Notes under the pieces: generated by a model
The model's input: only the letters and a program-made list of their open reading frames with translations
Database searches by the model: none
What the model was told of the DNA's origin: nothing
Shown: positions 17,671-27,175 of the stretch, one piece after another
How positions within the stretch are numbered: the first letter of the stretch is position 1
How the letters are laid out: every line of letters starts with the position of its first letter
NCBI GenBank assembly: GCA_016714005.1
Contig: JADJOA010000012.1
Coordinates: 1 to 64,000, forward strand
Reading direction: 5' to 3'
Source of the DNA: Bacteroidota bacterium
GTDB taxonomy: Bacteria > Bacteroidota > Bacteroidia > AKYH767-A > OLB10
DNA: 64,000 nt
Made by a program: the position numbers and the translations under genes

Positions 17671-18731
17671 ATGAAAAAAATATTATTAATTGAAGATAAC
17701 AAGGAAGTGCGTGAAAACACTGCCGAAATTCTTGAACTTGCAGGTTACCTGGTAGCTACCGCTCCTGATGGAAAAAAAGGTGTGGAAGAGGTAAAAAAAT
17801 CTATCCCCGATTTAATTATCTGCGACATTATGATGCCGGTGCTGGATGGTTATGGCGTATTGCACATGCTCAACAAAGACAGCAAAACATCATCCATTCC
17901 ATTTATTTTTTTAACTGCCAAAGCAGAACGAAGTGATATGCGAAAAGGAATGGAAATGGGTGCGGATGATTACATTACCAAACCCTTTGATAAGATTGAA
18001 TTACTTAATGCTGTTGAAAGCCGCCTGCGTAAAGCCGATTCAATAAAGAAAGAATATGCAAGTACTCAGATGGTATTGGAGGTTTAATTGGTGATATATC
18101 CGGTGATGATGCTTTAAAAAAATTTACTGAAGGCAAGAAAAACTAAATTTTTAGAAAGAAGGAACACGTTTACCGAGAAGGAGATATTCCACGCGGTTTA
18201 TTTTATTTGAATAAAGGTAAGCTGAAAGTTTATAAAGTACATGAGTACGGGAAGGAACTTATAATATCGCTTTTAAACGAAGGCGATTTTTTTGGATACA
18301 CCTCATTACTTGAGGAGCATGATTATAACGAAAGCGTGCAGGCAATTGAAGATGTTGAAATAGTTTTTATACCCAAAGAAGATTTTGTTGAACAAATATT
18401 TAACAATAGAGAAATCTCCAAAAAATTTGTCCAATTGCTTACGCATAACGTAACCGAAAAGCAAAACCAACTCTTAAATCTTGCCTATAGCTCAGTAAGA
18501 AAAAGAGTAGCAAGCGCCTTATTGTTGTTGCAAAAACGATTTAAAAAAGCTGAATCTCAAAGCCCATACAGTATGTCCTTTTCACGCGAAGATTTAGCCA
18601 GTATTGCAGGCACAGCTACCGAATCACTCATTAGAACACTTAGTGATTTTAAAGATGAGAAACTGATTGAAATTAAAGAGGGAAAAATCGTTTTAATAAA
18701 TGATGTTAAGTTAAGGGAAATCAAAAACTAA
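17671..18731 (+). CDS. response-regulator receiver fused to Crp/Fnr-type regulator, frameshifted
   Basis: One gene by my reconstruction, with three domains in order. The receiver is KKILLIEDNKEVRENTAEIL, phospho-acceptor Asp in ICDIMMPVLDG, conserved Thr and Lys in IFLTAKAE and ADDYITKPF. The cyclic-nucleotide-binding fold reads HVYREGDIPRGLFYLNKGKL and LNEGDFFGYTSLLEE. The C-terminal helix-turn-helix reads FSREDLASIAGTATESLIRT. Frame changes at about 18080 and 18150 split it. The linker GGLIGDISGDDALKKFTEGK reads between them, which supports a single protein of about 350 residues. It follows the kinase by one base, a classic cognate pair. The output would be phosphorylation-controlled binding to Crp/Fnr-like sites. 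The only nearby metabolic operons are nos and the aromatic genes. Confidence 0.85.
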
Positions 18732-18736
18732 AAATT

Positions 18737-19609
18737 TTGAAAGTAGGCTCTTACAAATTACCATTATTTGAAATATTAGTATTCTTATTTATTATTTCAA
18801 GTTGGTCTTTGGCAAACGGCCAGACAAGCATTGAGGATAAAAATTTGAGTTTTACCATCTCTGCCTTTTCCTGCAATTCTTTTTCAGAGAGAGGGTATAT
18901 TCAGGTAAGAGAATTTTCTTTTTTAGGCACACCCTTGGACCTGAATAAAGACCTCGGAATAAAGAGTTAGGGGAAGACCGGGGATATGCATTAATGCAGA
19001 TATTAAAAAGAAAAACCTGTTTTTATTTTCTTATTGCGAGAGCGTTTTTAAGGGGAGTAAGTACTTGAAAAAAGAAACATGGTATAACGGTACACTTTTG
19101 GTTGCTAACTCTAAAGCCGACATTAAAAATACCACATTCAAAAGCTTTGAATGGGTATGGATGCTCGTGTACACAAAAAAGGGAATCATAATTTATATAT
19201 CCGAACCGCTGTTCTTTATGAAAGACTAAAGTTTTATGTTGATGCAGAAATAGCCGAAGATAGCCCTATTAAAGAAACATTTGAAAAATTCTGGAAACAA
19301 CAACAACCTTTGCCTACTTTTGGATTGGCAGAGATTTACCATTTGAATGACAAGCTATCTTTAAAAGGAGATATTAGCTTTACTTATCTGCCAAAGGTTA
19401 AAACCTGGATGAATGAAGGAGGTGTTATTTCTTTGAAACAATCCAATTTAGATGCTAAATGCATTTTATCATATACCTGCAAAAACTTATGCATAGAAAG
19501 CGGATTCTGGTTTAAACATTTAAAATTATTGGAGGAAAGTAAAGAGGACACTAATGATTTTTTGATAAACAGCGCTGGATTTAAAGTTGGTATTGGATAC
19601 TGTTTCTGA
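18737..19609 (+). CDS. secreted/outer-membrane protein of unknown function, frameshifted
   Basis: A protein of about 290 residues with an N-terminal signal (LPLFEILVFLFIISSWSLANG). Blocks such as GYIQVREFSFLGTPLDLNKD and, after two frame changes at about 18965-19150, NLYIRTAVLYERLKFYVDAE and LSLKGDISFTYLPKVKTWM follow. It ends FLINSAGFKVGIGYCF, an alternating aromatic C-terminus typical of outer-membrane beta-barrels. I do not recognise a named family. The start is a TTG 5 bases after the regulator gene, so it is probably cotranscribed with the two-component pair. It may be an envelope target of that system, which is inference. Confidence 0.55.
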
Positions 19610-19760
19610 AACAAAACCAACGAAGTTCAAAATGAGATATTCCTTCGTCTTAATATGTATAGGTGGGGCTTCAAAATAGAAACGGCTAGTTAGTACCCAT
19701 TTTTATGCAGAATGGATGCAAATAAAGAAAATCCTTAAAAAACTTTTAATGAGACTTAAG

Positions 19761-19834
19761 TGATCCTGATTGGATTCGAACCAATGACCTAATGCTTAGA
19801 AGGCAGTTGCTCTATCCAGCTGAGCTATGGGACC
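19761..19834 (-). tRNA. tRNA-Arg (TCT)
   Basis: Reads as a 74-base tRNA with D-arm TAGCTCAGCTGGATAGAGCA, anticodon loop CTTCTAA (anticodon TCT) and T-arm ATTGGTTCGAATCCAAT. Two acceptor pairs next to the T-arm (7-66 and 6-67) and one anticodon-stem pair (28-42) are mismatched, so this copy is either damaged or mis-sequenced. Confidence 0.85.
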
Positions 19835-19870
19835 AAAAAAGAATTGCGGATTTCGGGTTTATGATTTCGG

Positions 19871-19924
19871 AATAAAATCCTGTGACCCTAAACGGTCGTG
19901 CGGGTTCGATTCCCGCCCCGGGTA
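19871..19924 (+). pseudogene. truncated tRNA-Leu, 3' half only
   Basis: The 3' half of a class II tRNA: the strand AAAATCCTG that would close the anticodon arm, a long variable arm (GACC...GGTC), T-arm GCGGGTTCGATTCCCGC and acceptor strand CCCGGGT. The partner acceptor strand, D-arm and 5' anticodon strand are missing upstream and are replaced by low-complexity sequence. By its loop remnant it resembles tRNA-Leu(TAA). Confidence 0.7.
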
Positions 19925-19925
19925 C

Positions 19926-19955
19926 AAAAAGCTGTAAGTAATTACGGCTTTTTTG
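19926..19955 (+). terminator. intrinsic terminator after the tRNA-Leu remnant
   Basis: Hairpin AAAAAGCTGTAA / TTACGGCTTTTTT with a short loop and one G-T pair, followed by more T. It is placed directly after the tRNA 3' end. Confidence 0.7.
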
Positions 19956-20043
19956 TTTTGTAATCCTGTCGTGCTTTTAGTAAGATTTAGCAACATATTA
20001 CTGTCCGCAAACTCCAAATGAAAGTAAAACGAAAGATTTTCTG

Positions 20044-20131
20044 CGGAGAGTGAGAGATTCGAACTCTCGATACCCTTTTGAGGCATACACACTTTCCAGG
20101 CGTGCTCCTTAAACCACTCGGACAACTCTCC
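20044..20131 (-). tRNA. tRNA-Ser (GGA)
   Basis: An 88-base class II tRNA: acceptor GGAGAGT paired with ACTCTCC, anticodon loop CTGGAAA (anticodon GGA), an extended variable arm and T-arm GAGAGTTCGAATCTCTC. All stems look complete. CCA is not encoded. Confidence 0.92.
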
Positions 20132-20327
20132 GTTTAGGAGGCGCAAATCTAAATTTTTTAGTAAACAAATAACTGTCAAACAACAACTGTTCTTTTCGCT
20201 TTTAACAATTTTTAGCTCAATAAAAATTATTTTCGCCAAACTTATCACCGGAAATTCTGCATAGCAGCGTTTCCGGCTTTCATGTTTTATTTTAACTGCT
20301 CATTAATCATCAATCTCAATATTTTTT

Positions 20328-23300
20328 GTGGACTTAAATTCAATTTTAGAAAAAGTAAAATCATCAAGCAAGTTAAAAGAACTGCACACTGCTTTTTCTT
20401 ACAATAAAAAAAGTGTTTTTCTCAATGGAATGTCGGGCTCTGCGCCTGCACTTTATCTGGCTGGATATTACCAACTGCAACCGCAGCCTACCATTCTTGT
20501 TATGCCAGACAGGGAGGAGGCTTTATACTTTTTTAATGATTTAGAAAATATGCTTGGCGAGAATCAGGCATTCTTTTTTCCATCATCTTTTAAAAAATCA
20601 TATAAGTTAGATGCGCTTGATAACACTAGCATCTTATTGCGTGCCGAAGTTTTGAGCTATATCAATAAGCACGATTCTTACATTATTGTTACCTATCCCG
20701 ATGCTTTGCATGAGCGTGTTATCACCAAACATACTTTAGAAAAAAATACGATTGAAGCGCGTGTTGGTGATAATATTACGATTGATTTTATAAATGAATT
20801 TTTGACCGAAAATGGATTTGAACGTTGTGATTTTGTGTTTGAACCAGGACAATTTTCTATACGCGGAGGAATAGTAGATGTGTTTTCATTTGCCAAATGA
20901 ACTACCATATCGCCTAGAATTTAATGGTAATACAATAGAGAGCATTCGTTCATTTGAAACCATTACGCAATTGAGCGAAAAGAACATGCACTTTGTTACC
21001 ATTATGCCAAATGTACAACAGCAATTAGCTAAGCAGGGTGTTGAGTCATTTTTTAAGTTTATATCTGAGCAAACCGTTTTCTGGAGCCGCGATTTTGAAT
21101 ACTGTTTTCAGTACATCGAAAAAAATCTGGAAACTATTAGTCAGTTTAATGAAGAGAAATTTACTAATGCGGATGGAATGGAAGTACAATCTTCTGAAGA
21201 GGTTTTTGAAAGTGCCGATGATGTAAAACAACATTTGGAATCATTTAGAAAGATTGAGTTCGGGATTAAAAATTTTTATCAACCCGATGAAGTAATCCAA
21301 TTTAGTCAATCACCTCAGCCATCTTTCAATAAAAACTTTAACCTCCTTGCGGAAAATTTGTTGACCAATCAAGCGCAACAAATTCAGAATTTTATTTTTA
21401 GCGATGCTGCCAAACAGGTTGAGCGCATTTATGCAATTTTTGAAGACATAAAATTTAAATCGCAGCAGCAGGATAGAGAGGTGAAGTTTTACCCTGTTTA
21501 TACTTCTTTGCACAGGGGCTTTATTGATAATGATTTAAAAATTGCCTTTTATACAGATCACCAGATTTTTGATCGCTACCATCGTTTTCGCTTAAAGAAA
21601 AATTATACTAAGAGCGAAGCCATATCTTTAAAAGAACTTTACTCGCTTAAGCCTGGAGATTATGTTACTCACATTGATCACGGTGTGGGTAAGTTTGGCG
21701 GGTTAGAAAAACTGGAGGTAAACGGCAAACAACAAGAAGCGATAAGGTTGTTATATAAAGATAATGATATACTTTATATTAGCATACACTCTCTGCATCG
21801 TATAGCTCGCTATTCTAGTAAGGATGGCGCTGCACCTTCGCTTAATAAGCTCGGATCAACGGCATGGGCATCCTTAAAGCAAAAAAACTAAGAAGAAAGT
21901 AAAGGATATTGCAAAAGACCTGATCGCCTTATATGCAAAAAAAAAAAAGCTCAGGAAGGTTTTCAATACGCTCCCCGACACGTATTTACAAAACGAGTTG
22001 GAGGCCTCTTTTATTTACGAGGACACGCCAGACCAGATTAAAGCAACACGCGATGTAAAGAAGGATATGGAATTGTCATCGCCTATGGACAGACTGATTT
22101 GTGGTGATGTAGGTTTTGGTAAAACAGAAATTGCCATTCGTGCGGCATTTAAAGCGGTAAGCGATAGTAAGCAGATTGCTATACTTGTTCCTACTACTAT
22201 TCTTGCATTGCAGCACTATCGTACTTTCAAAGAGAGGCTTAAGGATTTTCCCTGTCAGATAGATTACATCAATCGTTTTAAATCATCTGCTCAACAGAAG
22301 GAAACCATTAAAAAATTAGAGGAAGGAAAGATTGATATTATTATTGGTACTCATCGTTTGTTAAGTAAGGATATTAAATTTCGTGATTTAGGCTTGTTGA
22401 TTGTTGACGAGGAGCAAAAGTTTGGTGTTGCATCAAAGGAAAAAATTAAATCTTTTAAATTAAATGTTGACACGTTAACTTTAACGGCTACACCTATACC
22501 CCGCACATTGCAGTTTTCTTTAATGGGCGCGCGCGATTTGTCTATCATTAACACACCACCCCCAAACCGGTATCCTGTAACTACTGAAGTGCATGTGTTT
22601 AACGAAAAAGTAATTCGTGATGCTATTAATTACGAAGTATCACGTGGAGGGCAAGTGTTTTTGTACATAACCGTGTTACCGATATTCATGACATGGCTGA
22701 TTTATTACGCAAGCTTTGCCCTGATGTTAAAGTGGTTATAGGACACGGGCAAATGGAAGGCGACCAATTGGAAGAAGTGCTCATGCAGTTTATTGATGGC
22801 GATGCTGATGTTTTACTGGCAACAACAATTATCGAATCAGGTATAGATATTTCAAATGCAAACACCATCATCATTAACCAAGCACAAAATTTTGGGTTGA
22901 GTGATTTACACCAGATGCGTGGTAGGGTAGGGCGTTCAAACAAAAAAGCATTTTGTTACTTGCTTGCACCGCCAGCAACGGTACTTACGCCCGAAGCTCG
23001 TCAGCGGTTAAAAGCTATTGAAGAATACAGTGATTTAGGAATGGGTTTTCAGGTTAGTATGCGCGATTTGGATATACGCGGTGCTGGAAATTTATTGGGT
23101 GGAGAGCAAAGTGGATTTATTACTGAGATTGGCTTTGAAACCTATCATAAGATTTTGGACGAAGCATTGGCTGAATTACGAGAGACTGATTTTAAAGATT
23201 TGTTTCCTGTAGATGAGTCAAAGCCTTTTGTAAGCGATTGCCAGATAGAGACAGATTTGGAAATATTAATTCCTACCGAGTATGTTGAGAGTATTGTAGA

Positions 23301-23703
23301 ACGATTAAATCTTTATAAGGAAATTGATGATATTGAAACAGAGCAGAAGCTTGAAGAATTTGAAAATCAGCTAAAGGACAGATTTGGTCCTATACCAGGC
23401 CAAGTGCTTGAATTATTTGAAACATTGCGTATGCGTTGGAAAGCAAAACGATTAGGTATTGAGAGAATTATCCTCAAGCATCATAGTCTAAAGACCTATT
23501 TGGTATCAAATCCTCAATCTCATCTTTATAACTCTGCCGTGTTTATGCAAATAATAAATTATGTAAAAAATAATCCATCACAATGTAAAATGAAGCAAGA
23601 CAAAGACAAGCTAAGCATAACCTTTAACGGAATAAAGAGTGTTAATCAGGTAAATAATTTGTTAGAAAACATTTTAGCTAAATCGGAAGTAGCGGCAAGC
23701 TAA
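20328..23703 (+). CDS. mfd: transcription-repair coupling factor Mfd, frameshifted
   Basis: Cytoplasmic SF2 translocase that removes stalled RNA polymerase and recruits UvrA. From a GTG at 20328 it has the N-terminal UvrB-like region (IVTYPDALHERVITKHTLEK, EPGQFSIRGGIVDVFSFA), then the RNA-polymerase-interacting CarD-like domain (LKPGDYVTHIDHGVGKFGGL). The helicase core follows: GDVGFGKTEIAIRAA, GTHRLLSKDI, VDEEQKFGV, TATPIPRTL, TTIIESGIDISNAN and QMRGRVGRSNKKAF. The C-terminal UvrA-binding-regulating domain starts near FGPIPGQVLELFETLRMRWK. Frame changes fall near 20897, 21890-21990 and 22675. The total of about 1125 residues is normal, so no large piece is lost. Nothing nearby is functionally linked. 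Confidence 0.95.
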
Positions 23704-23748
23704 AAACTATCTTCGTGCCGGTGTAATTTTAAATTTATAATAAAAACT

Positions 23749-23820
23749 GGCTCCTTAGTTCAATGGATAGAATGTGAGTTTCCGGAACTCAAGATATAGG
23801 TTCGATTCCTATAGGGGCTA
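23749..23820 (+). tRNA. tRNA-Arg (CCG)
   Basis: A standard tRNA with acceptor GGCTCCT/AGGGGCT (two G-T wobbles), anticodon stem TGAGT/ACTCA around the loop TTCCGGA (anticodon CCG) and T-arm ATAGGTTCGATTCCTAT. It lies 45 bases after mfd. Confidence 0.9.
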
Positions 23821-23922
23821 CATAAATTAAACTGTCGATAATGCAATTAGTAATAAATTAAATTTCAAGAGCTAATTAGTAGCGTAATTCGCAAATTCGT
23901 AAACATTCGATATATTACCATT

Positions 23923-24434
23923 ATGAAATCAAAGACATCAAAAGAAAGTTTAACAATTAACACAGAACTTGTATTGCCTAACGATACCAACGTACTTGGT
24001 AACCTTATGGGAGGCCGTTTATTGCATTGGATGGATATATGTTCAGCCATAAGCGCGCATCGCCATTGCGGAAGAATTGTTGTTACCGCATCGGTAAATA
24101 ATGTGTCGTTTAATCAGCCTATTAAATTGGGCGAGATTGTTACCATGCACGCTAAAGTATCTCGTGCATTTACATCAAGCATGGAAGTTTTTATTGATGT
24201 GTGGGTGGAGAATAATAACACAGGCGAAAGAAAAAAATGCAACGAAGCCATTTACACTTTCGTAGCTGTTGATCAGCTTGGCAACCCTATTAATGTGCCA
24301 GAGTGTATTGCTGAAACCGAAGAGGAGAAAAAAGATTTGATGGCGCACTACGCAGAAGGCAACTTGCATTAATACTTGCCGGAAAAATGAAACCAGCAGA
24401 AGCAACAGAATTAAAGGCCATTTTTAATATTTAA
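23923..24434 (+). CDS. acyl-CoA thioesterase, hotdog fold, one frameshift at the C-terminus
   Basis: Cytoplasmic acyl-CoA hydrolase of the YciA/BFIT-like hotdog family. The hotdog blocks are LPNDTNVLGNLMGGRLLHWM (catalytic Asp/Asn and helix), VVTASVNNVSFNQPIKLGEI and MEVFIDVWVENNNTGERKKC. The open frame stops at 24372, but inserting one A in the A-run at 24328-24333 continues into the normal family tail, FDGALRRRQLALILAGKMK and EATELKAIFNI, to 24434. About 170 residues. I therefore extend the gene. No operon partner is evident; a DUF4476 protein follows 25 bases later. Confidence 0.88.
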
Positions 24435-24459
24435 TACTTTTTATTTGATCATAACCAGT

Positions 24460-25533
24460 ATGACTAAATATATTGCTGCCTTATTAATCTTCTTTTACCT
24501 TAGCCATAATACTTCAGCGCAGGTTTGCAATCAACCTATTCCTGCAGGTGAATTTCAGTCGCATGTTAATACAGTTATTTCCATGCGAACAGAAGAGGCT
24601 AAGTTAGAGTACGCAAAAAGTTTTATTGCAGGGAGGTGTTTTACCAGTAAACAGGTTAAGCAAATTGTTTTGGCATTTAAGTTTGATGAGCACAGGTATT
24701 CTTACGCAACTTCAGTTTATGAAGCCACTGCTGATAAAAATAATTTTTATGATGTGTTAGATGCTTTTAAAACCAACAGTTTAATTTTTAGGTTATACAA
24801 TTTTATGCAGAACTATCCGGCACATAATACTCCACCACAACATAGTGTATGGTATCCCGAAAATTTAAGTTTCCCTTTGTGTGATAATTACACAGGTCAA
24901 AAGGGTTGTAACTTACCCATAGCAGATGTTGATTTGCCAATGATGATTAAGCCATTGCTAAATGCGGAGACAGATGATCAACGTAAAAATATTTCTGAGC
25001 GCTTGTGCCGCACACATTGTTTTTCTGCTTCTCAACTAATTAAAATGAGTTTTGTTTTTGAGCTTGAAAAAATGCGGTTGCTGTTTTTGAAAGACGCCAT
25101 ATTCAAATGTTATGACATAGAGAATTATAAATACATCGCCCAGGTTTTTACTCATCAGCCATACAGAGAAGAGTGGGTAACTTTTTGCGAAACTTCGGTG
25201 CTGAAAAAGCCCGAGGTACTTCCGCCACCACCACCTCCATGCGAAATTACTCCCGCGCAAATGGACGAATACATTGTTTCTATAAAGAAGGAATCAGGTG
25301 CAAGTTTGATGTTGCAGGTTGCTAAGCAAATTGTAATGTCAGGGAAGTGTTTCAAGGCTGTTCAAATAAAAAGAATTGTAGAGACAATGAATTTTGAAAG
25401 CGGGAAGTTGGAACTTGCAAAATATGCTTACGATTTTTGTATTGATAAGGAAAATTACCTGAAGATAAAGGATGCTTTTAATTTTTCAAGCAGTAAGTCC
25501 GATCTGATAAACTATATCAATAGCAAAAAATAA
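24460..25533 (+). CDS. secreted protein with three DUF4476 repeats
   Basis: A 357-residue exported protein. A signal peptide (KYIAALLIFFYLSHNTSAQ) is followed by three DUF4476 units, each about 90 residues with the pattern 'C-F-x-x-x-Q-(V/I/L)-K-x-(I/M)-x-x-x-F-x-(F)-E/D' then a repeat of small turns: CFTSKQVKQIVLAFKFDEHR, CFSASQLIKMSFVFELEKMR and CFKAVQIKRIVETMNFESGK. A proline-rich linker precedes the last. DUF4476 is widespread in Bacteroidota and has no known activity. Paired cysteines in each unit (C...C about 50 residues apart) suggest disulfides outside the cytoplasm. The start is the ATG at 24460 because it fits the signal; a TTG at 24445 is the alternative. Confidence 0.85.
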   Translation: MTKYIAALLIFFYLSHNTSAQVCNQPIPAGEFQSHVNTVISMRTEEAKLEYAKSFIAGRCFTSKQVKQIVLAFKFDEHRYSYATSVYEATADKNNFYDVLDAFKTNSLIFRLYNFMQNYPAHNTPPQHSVWYPENLSFPLCDNYTGQKGCNLPIADVDLPMMIKPLLNAETDDQRKNISERLCRTHCFSASQLIKMSFVFELEKMRLLFLKDAIFKCYDIENYKYIAQVFTHQPYREEWVTFCETSVLKKPEVLPPPPPPCEITPAQMDEYIVSIKKESGASLMLQVAKQIVMSGKCFKAVQIKRIVETMNFESGKLELAKYAYDFCIDKENYLKIKDAFNFSSSKSDLINYINSKK

Positions 25534-25547
25534 TTTTCTCCCTGATT

Positions 25548-26299
25548 ATGGCATCTGCACTATTAGAAATTTGTGTTGAATCTGTTCAGGCTGCTATTGT
25601 TGCACAAAATGCCGGTGCCGACAGGATTGAACTTTGCGCAAACCTTGCCGAAGGCGGGACGACCCCTTCTTATGGTTTAATGGAAGTGGGTCGTAAAAAA
25701 ATTTCTCTCCCTATTCATGTAATGATTCGTCCTCGCAGTGGTGATTTTTTATTTGAAGCAGATGAGTTTGAGCAAATGAAAAGAGATATTGCCATTGCAA
25801 AAAAATTAAAGTTTGATGGAATTGTAATAGGTTTGTTAAATGATAACGGAGAAGTTGATGTGGAAAAGACAGAAGAATTAGTAAAACTTGCTTACCCACT
25901 GCATGTTACTTTTCATCGCGCATTTGATATGGCTAACGATCCTTTTCAGGCATTGGAAGATATTATCAGTGCAGGATGTCATACCATTCTTACCTCTGGT
26001 CACCGGCAAACCGCCATTGACGGAGCAGAATTGATTCACAGATTACAGTTAAAAGCTAATGGCAAAATAAATATTATGGCTGGCAGTGGTGTTACAGACA
26101 AAAATATTCTGGAGCTGGCTCTTAAAACCAAGATTCATCATTTTCATGCATCAGCAAAAAAAATCTGTAGAGAGCAACATACTTTTTTAGGAATAACAAT
26201 ATTAATTTGGGCAGTATTATTAATTATAACGAATATCAAAAGAGATTGGTAGATGCTGAGATGATAAAATCCATGAAAGAAAAACTGGCTTCATTATAA
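25548..26299 (+). CDS. cutC: CutC family protein, frameshifted at the C-terminus
   Basis: Cytoplasmic TIM-barrel protein of the CutC family, named for copper homeostasis although its true function is unsettled. Typical blocks are LLEICVESVQAAIVAQNAGA, RIELCANLAEGGTTPSYGL, HVMIRPRSGDF, VTFHRAFDMANDP and ILTSGHRQTAIDG. A frame change near 26160 (A-run) restores VESNILFRNNNINLGSIINY and the end KSMKEKLASL at 26299. About 250 residues, normal. It starts 14 bases after the DUF4476 gene and ends 3 bases before the aldose epimerase. A link with the copper-dependent nos genes is possible but they are 10 kb away. Confidence 0.9.
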
Positions 26300-26302
26300 T
26301 TT

Positions 26303-27163
26303 ATGCAGACACTTGAAAATGATTTTTTGAAAATTCTCTCATCAGCGCAGGGTGCTGAACTTCAAAGTGTTTTTTCAAAACATACAAACCTTGAATATAT
26401 GTGGCAGGCAGGAAGGGAATGGACTAAGCACGCTCCTCTACTTTTCCCCATTGTTGGTCAGCTTAAAGGTGATACTTTCTTTTATAGCAATAAACCATTT
26501 GAATTATCACGACATGGCTTTGCAAGAGATTCAGCTTTTGTGATTAGCGACCAGTCAAAAAATCACATTCAATATTTATTACAACAGAATACCGCTACAG
26601 ACAACTATCCTTTCTGCTTTAATTTTTACGTTTCATACACTTTGTTTAATAATAAAGTTGAAACAAAATTTGAAATTGAAAATATAGGTAGTGAAGAAAT
26701 GTATTTTTCTGTAGGTGGCCATCCAGCGTTTAGAGTTCCATTGCATGACTCAGAAAATTATGACGATTATTATTTAGAATTTGATAAACAGGAAAACGCA
26801 TCAAGATATCTTTTGCTGGATGGATTGTTAAGCGGACAAAAGGAATATGTGCTGTGCAATACGAATGTTTTGTGGTTATCTAAAAGTCTTTTTTACAAGG
26901 ATGCTTTAGTCTTTAAAGATTTACAGTCAGAGCGAATATCAATTAAAAGCAAAGCATCTTCAAACGGGTTGCATTTTAATTTTAACGGATTCGATAGCTT
27001 TGGAATATGGGCAGCAAAAGATGCAGATTTCGTTTGTCTTGAACCGTGGATGGGGCATACAGATTGGTTAAATCATAACCAGAATATTGTAGACAAAGAA
27101 GGAATTATCCGATTAAGCTCTGAAGGTAAATTTTGTTGTAATTATTTTATTGAGCCATTTTAG
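26303..27163 (+). CDS. aldose 1-epimerase family protein
   Basis: An intact 286-residue beta-sandwich protein of the galactose mutarotase superfamily (LacX/YeaD-like branch). It interconverts alpha and beta anomers of sugars or phosphosugars in the cytoplasm. The catalytic-region histidines are in ELSRHGFARDSAF and FSVGGHPAFRVPL. The C-terminal WAAKDADFVCLEPWMGHTDW holds the expected acid residue region. No signal peptide. It is packed between cutC (3 bases) and beta-mannosidase (12 bases), so it may serve intracellular use of sugars released by the glycosidase. Confidence 0.88.
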   Translation: MQTLENDFLKILSSAQGAELQSVFSKHTNLEYMWQAGREWTKHAPLLFPIVGQLKGDTFFYSNKPFELSRHGFARDSAFVISDQSKNHIQYLLQQNTATDNYPFCFNFYVSYTLFNNKVETKFEIENIGSEEMYFSVGGHPAFRVPLHDSENYDDYYLEFDKQENASRYLLLDGLLSGQKEYVLCNTNVLWLSKSLFYKDALVFKDLQSERISIKSKASSNGLHFNFNGFDSFGIWAAKDADFVCLEPWMGHTDWLNHNQNIVDKEGIIRLSSEGKFCCNYFIEPF

Positions 27164-27175
27164 ATAAATCCACTT

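Noticed and set aside
19859..20248. Open frame of 129 codons on the minus strand containing GRESNPHDRLGSQDF
   Set aside because: It runs across the tRNA-Leu remnant and tRNA-Ser. This peptide pattern is a well-known false product of tRNA genes read on the opposite strand.
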